Assembly (NCBI RefSeq): GCF_001425005.1
Contig: NZ_LMDB01000036.1
Coordinates: forward strand, 248,001 to 312,000
DNA: 64,000 nt
Reading direction: 5' to 3'
Origin: Duganella sp. Root336D2
GTDB lineage: Bacteria > Pseudomonadota > Gammaproteobacteria > Burkholderiales > Burkholderiaceae_D
Shown: positions 1 through 6,954 of the stretch, piece after piece
How the letters are laid out: each line of letters opens with the position of its first letter
Numbering within the stretch: the first letter of the stretch is position 1
The notes under the pieces: generated by a model
Seen by the model: the letters and a program-made list of their open reading frames with translations, nothing else
Database searches by the model: none
Told to the model about the DNA's origin: nothing
Translations under genes and position numbers: made by a program

Positions 1-918
1 CAGGCCATCGCGCTTCTGGGCATCGATGGTGAAGGAATTGCCGTTGGTGCTTTTGAAGGCACTGGCCAGCGACGGATTGCCGGTCAACAGGTTCGACAGC
101 AGGGTATAGGTCCAGTTGCCAATAGTGTGGTTGAGGCCGATGCTCGCGCCGAGCTGGTCGACCAGGCTTTTCGAGACTTCCGCGACTTTTACTTCCAGCA
201 TGACCTGCTGTGGCGCTGCAACGCTCAGCATATTGATGACCTTGAGCGATATGCCGCCTTCGCCGCTGGCCGCCGGCTGCGAGCTGGAGCCGGCCGGCGC
301 GGAAGAGCCGCTGCCAGGGCCGCCGCCGGTGGGGCGCTGGCGTGTGACGAAAGCATTGGCCATCTGCAGCACGTGTTCGGCCATCACTACGTCCGGTACG
401 GTGCCGCTCAGCATGATGGAGTCGGCTGCTGCGCTCACCTTGACCATGCCGGCCTGGCCGGTCAGCTTGTCGATGCCGGCCTGCAGGGTGGCCGTGTCGG
501 CGCTGACGGTGAGGTCGGCAATCACGGTGTCACCGGTCTTTTGCCACACGATCAGGTTGGTGGTGCCGACGGTGCGCCCCAGCATATACACTTCGCGCTG
601 GTTGAGCAGGATCACGTCGGCAATGCGCGCATCGCCCACCGCCACCCGTGCCGCCGGGTGCTGCAGGCGCACGATGCTGGATTTGCCTTCGGCCAGCTGC
701 ATGGCCGGCGCCAGCTCGGTGCGGCCTTCCGGCAGCGCAGGCGGCAGCGCCGCGTCCGCTTTCTTGCCGGGCGCGCTGCTGCCCTTGGCCTTCATCTTCG
801 GCTGTTGTGCCACGACGGCTGCTTCGGCACCCACCTGGGCGGCGGCCGGCGTGAGCAGGGAGGGCAAGACCAGCAGGGCGCCCAGGATGCTCGGTACAGC
901 GGTGCTTAACCTTTTCAT
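1..918 (-). CDS. rcpA: Flp/Tad pilus secretin RcpA/CpaC, N-terminal part
   Basis: The frame starts at the ATG at 918 and runs off the window, so about 306 residues are present and the C-terminal secretin pore domain is outside. A Sec-type signal peptide (MKRLSTAVPSILGALL) is followed by a basic linker. Near residues 75-150 is the pilus-assembly N domain, with the pattern KSSIVRLQHPAARVAVGD then VGTTNLIVWQK, next a BON-like segment, a Gly/Ser/Pro-rich linker, and the start of the secretin N1 region (QQVMLEVKVAEVSK). RcpA/CpaC forms the outer-membrane channel of Flp pili. It lies 13 bases downstream of cpaB, the usual rcpC-rcpA order, which supports the family assignment. The general secretin class is safer than the exact symbol. 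Confidence 0.88.
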   Translation of the reverse strand, partial: MKRLSTAVPSILGALLVLPSLLTPAAAQVGAEAAVVAQQPKMKAKGSSAPGKKADAALPPALPEGRTELAPAMQLAEGKSSIVRLQHPAARVAVGDARIADVILLNQREVYMLGRTVGTTNLIVWQKTGDTVIADLTVSADTATLQAGIDKLTGQAGMVKVSAAADSIMLSGTVPDVVMAEHVLQMANAFVTRQRPTGGGPGSGSSAPAGSSSQPAASGEGGISLKVINMLSVAAPQQVMLEVKVAEVSKSLVDQLGASIGLNHTIGNWTYTLLSNLLTGNPSLASAFKSTNGNSFTIDAQKRDGL

Positions 919-931
919 GAGTAGCTCCGTA

Positions 932-1780
932 TCAGAATTGTTGGCTGCTGCGGTCCAGACCTTTGATCATTTCCACTTTCACGCCCGGTGGCGGTACGGT
1001 GGCCACTTTGCGGATTGGCAGGGGCTTCGGTGCCGGGGCTGCGGCTGCCACCTTTGCTGCCGGCTCCGGCGCGGCGGCGCCCAGCAGTGTGGTCTTGGTG
1101 GCGCCGGTGGTCAGGGCGGGATTCGGGTCGACCTGGTTGCGCAGCACCAGCGACAGGCTGCCGACGCTGCGCGCCAGGTCCAGCTTTTCCACTTGCTCCG
1201 GGGTCAGCTCCAGCGTCACCGCATTGACCACTTTCGGCTTCGTTTCGTCGCGTGAAGATTCCTGCGCCACGGCCAGCACCAGGATGCGTTCCAGCACGAT
1301 CTTGGAGATGGTCGGGTCCTTGGTCTGGGTGCGCTGGCCTTCTTCCTGGGTGTTGACCAGGATGTCGACGTAGTTGCCGGGCAGGGCAAAGCCGGCCACG
1401 CCCACCACGTCGTTGACCCGCACCGTCATGGCGCGCTTGCCTTCGGCCACCACCGCCGACAGCCCGCCCAGGGTGCCCGGTGGCGCCAGCTTGCCTTCCA
1501 GGATCGGCTCGCCGCGTGTAATGCTGGTGCGGGTGACGCGCGACTCCAGTGCCTTGTCGTCCTTGATTGCGCCCGGTGGCTGCACCGAAGCGGGCCAGTC
1601 GACCAGCCGCACCATGTCGGGCGTGATGCGCGCGCCCAGGCTGATGTCCACTTGCGCTACGGCCACCTTGGCGGTGGTACCGCTGGCTTGCGCGCTGATC
1701 CAGCGCGCCGCCACCACAACGGCCACGAAGGCCAGGGCGATGGCTACCACCATCATGATCATTGCTCGTGTGTTCCTCAT
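932..1780 (-). CDS. cpaB: Flp pilus assembly protein CpaB/RcpC
   Basis: 282 residues, the usual length of the family. An N-terminal membrane anchor (residues 7-26, rich in Met/Ile/Val/Ala) is followed by an SAF domain at about 38-100, starting VAQVDISLGARITPDMVRLVDWP. The RcpC/CpaB domain follows (ALPGNYVDILVNTQ, then VNAVTLELTPEQVEKLDLA at about 190-210). CpaB is periplasmic and thought to work with the secretin during Tad pilus biogenesis. The C-terminal 50 residues are an Ala/Pro-rich tail. It sits between the AAA+ ATPase gene (24 bases upstream) and rcpA (13 bases downstream), so co-transcription is likely. Confidence 0.92.
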   Translation of the reverse strand: MRNTRAMIMMVVAIALAFVAVVVAARWISAQASGTTAKVAVAQVDISLGARITPDMVRLVDWPASVQPPGAIKDDKALESRVTRTSITRGEPILEGKLAPPGTLGGLSAVVAEGKRAMTVRVNDVVGVAGFALPGNYVDILVNTQEEGQRTQTKDPTISKIVLERILVLAVAQESSRDETKPKVVNAVTLELTPEQVEKLDLARSVGSLSLVLRNQVDPNPALTTGATKTTLLGAAAPEPAAKVAAAAPAPKPLPIRKVATVPPPGVKVEMIKGLDRSSQQF

Positions 1781-1804
1781 GATTATCCCCTTGCGTCCTT
1801 GGCG

Positions 1805-3121
1805 TTAAATCGCAGCAAAATAGTTATTCCATGCCCATTCAAGCGATGCGGTGTCGAGCGTGGGCAGGCGTCCTTCATAGGCGGCCAGGTCGCGCAATTG
1901 CGATACCAGGTCGCGCGGATAGCAGGCCATCAGCGGCCGTTCTTGCGTATGGTGCTGGCGCATCAGCCAGGCGAAGGTCTCGGCCTCGAACGGCACCGAG
2001 AAGCGCTGGCAGACCTGGCGGAACACCGTTTCGTACTGTTCCGGCTGCAGCGGGCCGACATGGATCTTGTAGCCCAGGCGGCGCAGGAAGGAGCCGTCGG
2101 CCAGCGAATCGGGCGGCAGGTTGGAGGAGAAGATCACCACCACGTCGAACGGCACCGGGAACTTGTAGCCGTTCTGCAGCGACAGGTAGTCGAGCTGGCG
2201 GTCCATCGGTACGATCCAGCGGTTCATCAGTTCGACCGGCGAGCAGCGCTGGCGCCCCAGGTCGTCGATGATGAAGATGCCGCCGTTGGCCTTCAGGTGC
2301 GGCGGCGCCTGGTACAGGCGGGTCGTAGGGTCGAAGCGCAGGTCGAGCGCTTCCAGGGTCAGCTCGCCGCCGGTGATCACGGCAGGTCGCTGGCTGCGCA
2401 CCCAGCGCTGGTCGCGCGGGGTGCGGCGGTCGAACAGCATGCCCGCCGGCGCCGTGTCTTCGATGGCGGTATGCAGCACCGGGTCGTAGACCGGGATGAT
2501 GTCGCCATCGACCAGCAGCGCATGGGGCACGGCGATCTGTCCCTGCAGCAGGCCGTTCAGGCGCTCTGCCAGGTAGGTTTTTCCGCTGCCGGCCGGACCG
2601 TGGATAAAGATGGCGCGGCCACTGTTCATGGCCGCGCCCAACTGGTCAAGCACTGCAGGGCTGGCGACGATGCCATCGAACGTTTTGCGGATGTGTTCGC
2701 GCTTGACGTGCATATGCGCCACGCTATGGGCGCGCACGCGTTCGGCATAATCGCTAAAGGTGACCGGGGCCGCGCCGGCATAAGCGTCGCGGCGCACGAA
2801 TTCGGCGGCGCGGGCGCGGCCCGTATCGGACAGGTTGTAGACGATGTCGGCGTCGGTGTTGCTGCTGCCGCGGCGCATCATCTCCATCAGTTTTTCGGTG
2901 CGCATGAACGACAGCACCGGGTCCAGCACCGAGGGCGGCAGCTTCAGGTGGCCGGCCAGGTCGTTGAGCTTGATCTGGCCGCGCTGGTACAGCACCTTGC
3001 TGGCCAGTTCCACCAGCAGCAGGAAGGGCAGCCCGGTTTCTTCCACCGTGCGCGGTGCGGGAACGCGCAGCGGGTCGTCAGCCCAGGGGCGCTTGCTTGG
3101 TTCTTCAAAATCGGCAGGCAT
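1805..3121 (-). CDS. AAA+ ATPase of the Flp pilus locus
   Basis: 438 residues. Walker A GPAGSGKT is at 175-182, a Walker B-like FIIDDLGR at about 283-290, and a sensor-1-like segment VVVIFSSNL further on, so this is an AAA+ ATPase. The first 110 residues look like a winged-helix domain (LNDLAGHLKLPPSVLDPVL, then LMEMMRRGSSN). It is not the pilus motor TadA/CpaF or the MinD-like TadZ: it lacks their Asp/His boxes and deviant Walker motif. It lies between the carboxyl-methyltransferase-like gene and cpaB, with gaps of 12 and 24 bases, so an accessory role in pilus assembly is inferred only from position. No substrate can be predicted. Confidence 0.8.
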   Translation of the reverse strand: MPADFEEPSKRPWADDPLRVPAPRTVEETGLPFLLLVELASKVLYQRGQIKLNDLAGHLKLPPSVLDPVLSFMRTEKLMEMMRRGSSNTDADIVYNLSDTGRARAAEFVRRDAYAGAAPVTFSDYAERVRAHSVAHMHVKREHIRKTFDGIVASPAVLDQLGAAMNSGRAIFIHGPAGSGKTYLAERLNGLLQGQIAVPHALLVDGDIIPVYDPVLHTAIEDTAPAGMLFDRRTPRDQRWVRSQRPAVITGGELTLEALDLRFDPTTRLYQAPPHLKANGGIFIIDDLGRQRCSPVELMNRWIVPMDRQLDYLSLQNGYKFPVPFDVVVIFSSNLPPDSLADGSFLRRLGYKIHVGPLQPEQYETVFRQVCQRFSVPFEAETFAWLMRQHHTQERPLMACYPRDLVSQLRDLAAYEGRLPTLDTASLEWAWNNYFAAI

Positions 3122-3133
3122 GGCGGACCTCTC

Positions 3134-3751
3134 TTAAAACACCAGTGGCAGGACGCGGTATTTCACGCGGCGCATATACAGCAAATATTCGCTGTCGCGC
3201 GACAGGAACCGTTCTTCGCGCTGCAGGCGGGCCAGCAGCAACAGGGAAGCAACCAGGCAGGTGGCGGCATTGTCGAAACTCGTGTTGGACAGCACATAGC
3301 CCACGTAGCTGAGCAGGTAGCTGGCGTACAGGGGATGGCGGATGCAGCGGTACAGGCCGCTGGTCTTGATCTGGCGCCGGGCGGCCACCAGGCCGAAGCT
3401 GCGGTTGAGCGACAGCAGCCCGCCGATCTGCAGCAGCACGCCAAGCACGATCAGGGCGCGTGCAGCAGGCAGCATGCCTTCACCGTTGGGGGCGAAGAAG
3501 AAAGGGGCGCCGGTGGAGGCGATGGCCAGCGCCCAGTCCAGCGGCGAGTGCGATACCGCAGCTGGTTCCGAGCGCAGCATGAACAGTGCCGCCACCAGGG
3601 TTTCGGAAGCCACGAACAGCAGGTAGGTCCAGTCGCCGCTCGTGTTGAAGGCACGCGCATGGGCTACCGAGAACAGCAGCCAGACGCTGGCCAGCGCAGC
3701 GGCGGCAAGCACGTTGACAGCGCGCGAACCGAGGATGTGGTTGGCATTCAT
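3134..3751 (-). CDS. Isoprenylcysteine carboxyl methyltransferase-like membrane protein
   Basis: 205 residues with five or so hydrophobic segments. The C-terminal half has the ICMT/PEMT family signature: RHPLYASYLLSYVGY at about 145-160 and, after a spacer, EERFLSRDSEYLLYMRRVKYR near the end. Family members methylate carboxyl or phospholipid head groups at the membrane using SAM; the substrate here is unknown. The ATG at 3751 overlaps the TGA of cpaA (ATGA), which fixes the start even though the frame is open further upstream. An ICMT-like enzyme inside a Tad pilus operon is unusual; it might modify the pilus or its lipid surroundings, which is inference. Confidence 0.78.
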   Translation of the reverse strand: MNANHILGSRAVNVLAAAALASVWLLFSVAHARAFNTSGDWTYLLFVASETLVAALFMLRSEPAAVSHSPLDWALAIASTGAPFFFAPNGEGMLPAARALIVLGVLLQIGGLLSLNRSFGLVAARRQIKTSGLYRCIRHPLYASYLLSYVGYVLSNTSFDNAATCLVASLLLLARLQREERFLSRDSEYLLYMRRVKYRVLPLVF

Positions 3752-4335
3752 AGCAGGCTCCAGCCGAAGTAACGGGTCAATAAGAGGTAGCACACCGTGC
3801 CGCTGGCAATCGCTACGGCGTAGGGCAACTGGCCGGTGGCAGCGACCGGGGCATCGATGCGGGCGCTGCCGCCAGTCATGCCGCGCAACACGCTGCCCAG
3901 CACCATTTCCTTGACGTTGCCGCTCACCTTGCGCAGACTGCCCTGGCACAGGGCCACCAGCAGGGCCAGCATGCCGCCGGCCAGCACGCTGGCCAAACCG
4001 GCGCCCAGGATATCCAGTGGGCCGAGGAAGGTTCCCAGCATCGCCATCAGCTTGACGTCGCCGGCGCCCATTGCACCCAGTGCATACATTGGGAGCAGCA
4101 GGACCAGGCCCAGCACCATGCCCGCTGCCGCCTTCAGCAAGCCCAGCGCGCCGAACGGTTCGCTGAACAGGCCGGCGCCCGGTGTTACGGTGCTCTGCAG
4201 CGCCAGGCCGGCGAGCAGGCCCAGCACCACCAGCTGGTTGGGGATGCGGCGGCTGCGTACGTCGCTGGCCACGGCCCATGCCAGCAGGCAGGCCAGCAGC
4301 GCGATCGGCAGCAGGGCGCGGCTATCGAAGCTCAT
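3748..4335 (-). CDS. cpaA: Prepilin peptidase CpaA/TadV (A24 family)
   Basis: 195 residues from the ATG at 4335, chosen because it overlaps the preceding TGA in an ATGA junction; a start 10 codons earlier is also open. A24 aspartic peptidase features are visible: an Asp followed by a short basic stretch (SDVRSRRIPNQL) in the first third, and the second catalytic Asp in GAMGAGDVKLMAMLG. About six hydrophobic helices are seen. It would cleave the three Flp-type prepilins encoded just upstream after their conserved Gly. The small size without the N-terminal methylase domain is typical of TadV/CpaA, unlike PilD. Confidence 0.92.
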   Translation of the reverse strand: MSFDSRALLPIALLACLLAWAVASDVRSRRIPNQLVVLGLLAGLALQSTVTPGAGLFSEPFGALGLLKAAAGMVLGLVLLLPMYALGAMGAGDVKLMAMLGTFLGPLDILGAGLASVLAGGMLALLVALCQGSLRKVSGNVKEMVLGSVLRGMTGGSARIDAPVAATGQLPYAVAIASGTVCYLLLTRYFGWSLL

Positions 4336-5384
4336 TGTTCGCTCCGCTGCAGCAGCTTGCCGCACAGGGTCCAGATCAGGATGGCGCCCAAGGCGCCGGC
4401 ATAGCCGTCAATGGCGTAATGCCAGCCCAGGTGCACCGAGCCGACCTGGATCAGCACGGCAAACATGGTGAGCGCAATGCCGGCGGCGCGGTGCAGGCGC
4501 CAGCCGAGCAGTGCCAGCAGCACCGAGCTGGCTACGTGCATGCTGGGCATGGCGGAAATGCTGAGGGCATTGGTGCCGCTATGCAGCGAGTAGTCGTGCC
4601 ACAGCGTGTCCTGCACTTGCAGCGCCATGACCGGGATCACCTTGTCGGCATCGCGCAGGTAGTGCATCAAGCCGGCAAAAGGATCGGCGCCGCCAACCAT
4701 GAAGCCGTAGTAGCAAGGCCCGACGGAAGAGAAGGCCATGGCCAGGGCATTGCCGAGCAGGCTCCAGCTCAGCACGAAGCTCAGCATGAACTGCATGCGC
4801 AGCTGGCGGCGTTCCAGGTTGAAGGCCAGCCAGTAGACGGTGGCCAGCACGATGAAGAACCACAGGTGGTAATTGAAATTCAGGATGGCCGTCATCAGGG
4901 GGCTGCCGAATACGGGCTGCAGCAGATGCCAAGGCTGCACGCCGCCATGCAGCCAGGCGTCGGCAGCAGCCATGCGGGCGTCCCAGGCATAGGGCTGTAC
5001 CATCGGCACGGCGGCCTTGAGCACGGTGAAGCTGGCGGCGAACAGCGGCATCATGCCCAGCACCGGTGCGGCAAACAGCAGGCGTTCGCGCGTCAGGTAA
5101 GCCGCCAGGTGTTGTTTCAGGTAGCGCACCAGCTGGTCGGGGCGCTTGAAGATCATGACGTAAATTGTGTAGCCGCACAGTGCAAAGACCAGGCCCATGG
5201 CAAGCGTGGCAAGGTAGCCTTCCAGTTGCAGGTTGTGGCGGTATTTTTCCGGGTAGGCGGCGCACAGCACGAGCGCGGCGGCCAGTTCCAGGCCGACGAT
5301 GGCCAGCAGCAGCCCATGTTCGCGCAGCAGGGCGCGGGGCAGGCTGGGGCGGGTCGCGATGCGTTGGATCAGGACGGCGCTCAT
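4332..5384 (-). CDS. PAP2-superfamily membrane phosphatase
   Basis: 350 residues with many hydrophobic helices. The C-terminal third carries the PAP2 phosphatase signature: SMPSMHVASS (catalytic His) and, some 40 residues later, HLGWHYAIDGYAG with the second His and Asp. This resembles the Aur1/Ipt1-like PAP2_3 group, whose members act on membrane lipid phosphates or transfer inositol phosphate. The start overlaps the stop of the upstream pilin gene (ATGA), and the stop overlaps the start of cpaA, so it is embedded in the pilin-peptidase transcript. A lipid-phosphate role linked to pilus display is inferred from location only. Confidence 0.8.
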   Translation of the reverse strand: MSAVLIQRIATRPSLPRALLREHGLLLAIVGLELAAALVLCAAYPEKYRHNLQLEGYLATLAMGLVFALCGYTIYVMIFKRPDQLVRYLKQHLAAYLTRERLLFAAPVLGMMPLFAASFTVLKAAVPMVQPYAWDARMAAADAWLHGGVQPWHLLQPVFGSPLMTAILNFNYHLWFFIVLATVYWLAFNLERRQLRMQFMLSFVLSWSLLGNALAMAFSSVGPCYYGFMVGGADPFAGLMHYLRDADKVIPVMALQVQDTLWHDYSLHSGTNALSISAMPSMHVASSVLLALLGWRLHRAAGIALTMFAVLIQVGSVHLGWHYAIDGYAGALGAILIWTLCGKLLQRSEQ

Positions 5385-5557
5385 GATGTGGCCAACATGA
5401 CTTGGGATTTGACGAAGGTGAACAGCGCAAGGAGCTGGGTGCCGGCGGTGCCGACGCTGACAACGATGACCACGGCGATCAGGCCTGCCAGCAACGCGTA
5501 CTCGATTGCCGAGACGCCAGTGTCTTTGCGGAGGAAGCGTAAGAATTGGTCTTTCAC
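5381..5557 (-). CDS. flp: Flp-family type IVb prepilin (first copy)
   Basis: 58 residues from a GTG at 5557. GTG is chosen because a strong ribosome site (TGGAGGT) lies seven bases upstream and the product then begins KDQFLRFLRKDTG like other Flp prepilins. The class IVb cleavage motif GxxxxEY is present as GVSAIEY, followed by the hydrophobic helix ALLAGLIAVVIVVSVG. Processing after the Gly would leave a pilin of about 45 residues. It lacks the fully conserved tail of the second copy, so it may be a minor pilin. Its stop overlaps the PAP2 gene. Confidence 0.9.
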   Translation of the reverse strand: MKDQFLRFLRKDTGVSAIEYALLAGLIAVVIVVSVGTAGTQLLALFTFVKSQVMLATS

Positions 5558-5623
5558 GATCGACCTCCAGGTAAAAGTTCGTCCGGGGAGGCGATGTTGC
5601 CTCGCCGGACGAAGTTGCAAGAT

Positions 5624-5797
5624 TTAGCTGTTGGCCGAGGTGAGCGCCGTGCCGATCTTGTCGAAGGTCTTATCCAGCTGGGTACCGATCAGTTTCACGG
5701 CGGCGATGATCACCACAGCGATCAGGGCAGCGATCAGGCCGTATTCGATTGCGGTTACGCCTTGTTCGTCGCGGATGAATTTTTGGATGGCTTTCAT
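5624..5797 (-). CDS. flp: Flp-family type IVb prepilin (second, likely major)
   Basis: 57 residues. The sequence starts MKAIQKFIRDEQG, then the GxxxxEY cleavage motif as GVTAIEY, the hydrophobic core GLIAALIAVVIIAAV, and the tail LDKTFDKIGTALTSANS. All of this is typical of a Flp major pilin. The ribosome site AAAGGA lies eight bases before the ATG. The 66-base gap to the next pilin gene suggests a separate translation unit on the same transcript. Export is by the Tad machinery and cleavage would be by CpaA, encoded three genes downstream. Confidence 0.93.
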   Translation of the reverse strand: MKAIQKFIRDEQGVTAIEYGLIAALIAVVIIAAVKLIGTQLDKTFDKIGTALTSANS

Positions 5798-5865
5798 GAT
5801 GATTCCTTTCAGGACGTTTAATTAACTGCACCAAAGTGTTTGCAGCTTCACGGAACAAGCCCGCT

Positions 5866-6009
5866 TCACCTGCCTTTTCCAAGCGCTAGAAGCACAATGA
5901 TGCCGACGACAACTGTCAGTGAGGCTACAAGCACATATTCGTAAAAGGCCCGGCCGTCTTCCTCGGCGATGAAGCTTGCGATTCGGGGCGGCGTGAATCT
6001 GTTACGCAT
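5866..6009 (-). CDS. Very short Flp-like prepilin candidate
   Basis: 47 codons from the ATG at 6009 to a TGA at 5866. The product has a basic, polar N-terminus (MRNRFTPPRIASFIAEEDG), then GRAFYEY, an exact match to the class IVb cleavage pattern GxxxxEY, then a hydrophobic helix VLVASLTVVVGIIVLLAL and a short basic end. Cleavage after Gly19 would leave only 28 residues, shorter than known Flp pilins. It lies just upstream of the two clear flp genes on the same strand. It could be a minor pilin or a pseudopilin; the match in motif, helix and position makes chance unlikely. Confidence 0.72.
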   Translation of the reverse strand: MRNRFTPPRIASFIAEEDGRAFYEYVLVASLTVVVGIIVLLALGKGR

Positions 6010-6257
6010 TCTGTACTCCGGACATGGTTGTGTTGGCCTTGCCTGGTTCTAGTCTCAGCCGACATGTCTGCCGTGCTGATGAGTCCACTTTAGGCTTGTG
6101 CGGTTTGAGTTCCATCAAACATCTGTCCTGTTTGGGCCATGACAGAACTCCTCTTTTTCCAGCAGGAATCGGGACATTTGTCCCGGTTCAATGAAGATAT
6201 ATTGGAGGAAATATTTTCGGCACCCCTGCCGGTAGTGGGCAAGGGGCGAGGATGACG

Positions 6258-6947
6258 CTACAGGTCGGCCTGGTCGAGCCTGTGCTTGGTGGCGAACACG
6301 TAAAGGTCGAGGCGGTTTGATACGCCGAGCTTGTGGTAGATGGTGGTCAAATGATTGCGTAAAGTGTGCTCGGAAATAAACAACTGTTGCGCCAACGCCT
6401 TGTTAACCGCACCGCCGCCTGTTGCGATTAAGCTGCAGATGCGCCTTTCCTTGGCGGTCAGCTGGGAAATCTTGTCCAGTTCGGGGTCCTGCCGCCGCGT
6501 CCCTTGCGGATTGCGCATGGCTTCGAACACGCGGCTCAGCATGATGCCATCGAGCCACAGCTCGCCGCCATGCACTTTTTCGATGGCTTTCAGGACATTC
6601 TCGGCCGGTTCATCCTTGCTGACCACGCCGCGTGCGCCCAGCATTACCGCACGGTCCAGCAGTTCGCGGTCGCGCGTGCCGGACAGCACCAGCACGCGCG
6701 CGCCGTTACAGCCGGCCAGCAGGCGCGGCATGATGTCGAGCGAACAGGTGCCGCCCAGGTCGATGTCCAGCAGGATGACGTCAGGCAGCACCTCGGGCGC
6801 CATGGACAGCGCGCTGTCGCAGTCGCGCGCGGTGCCGACCACCAGCATGTTCAGCGCTTCGCTTTCGATCAGCTTGCCCAAGCCCCATAGCAGGGTCTTG
6901 TGGTCATCAACCAGCATGATGCGGATACGTTTATCGGCTTGCCCCAT
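6258..6947 (-). CDS. LuxR/NarL-family response regulator
   Basis: 229 residues. An N-terminal receiver domain has the acidic pair in LVDDH, the phospho-acceptor Asp in DVILLDIDLGG, and Lys in VVSKDEP. The C-terminal LuxR helix-turn-helix is at about 165-225 (LTAKERRICSLIATGG, then HTLRNHLTTIYHKLGVSNR). It lies 7 bases downstream of the histidine kinase gene, so the two form a two-component pair. The first pilin gene starts 248 bases downstream on the same strand, so regulation of the Flp locus is a reasonable but unproven inference. Confidence 0.93.
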   Translation of the reverse strand: MGQADKRIRIMLVDDHKTLLWGLGKLIESEALNMLVVGTARDCDSALSMAPEVLPDVILLDIDLGGTCSLDIMPRLLAGCNGARVLVLSGTRDRELLDRAVMLGARGVVSKDEPAENVLKAIEKVHGGELWLDGIMLSRVFEAMRNPQGTRRQDPELDKISQLTAKERRICSLIATGGGAVNKALAQQLFISEHTLRNHLTTIYHKLGVSNRLDLYVFATKHRLDQADL

Positions 6948-6954
6948 ATGCCCC

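Noticed and set aside
1652..3772. A 706-codon open frame on the plus strand across the pilus genes
   Set aside because: It is antisense to cpaB, the AAA+ gene and the methyltransferase-like gene, which have clear domains; high GC content makes such frames common. It is also rich in His, Gln and Arg, without a domain.
6010..6257. Sigma-54 promoter for the pilin operon
   Set aside because: No TGGCAC-N5-TTGC-like match was found on the minus strand in this gap.
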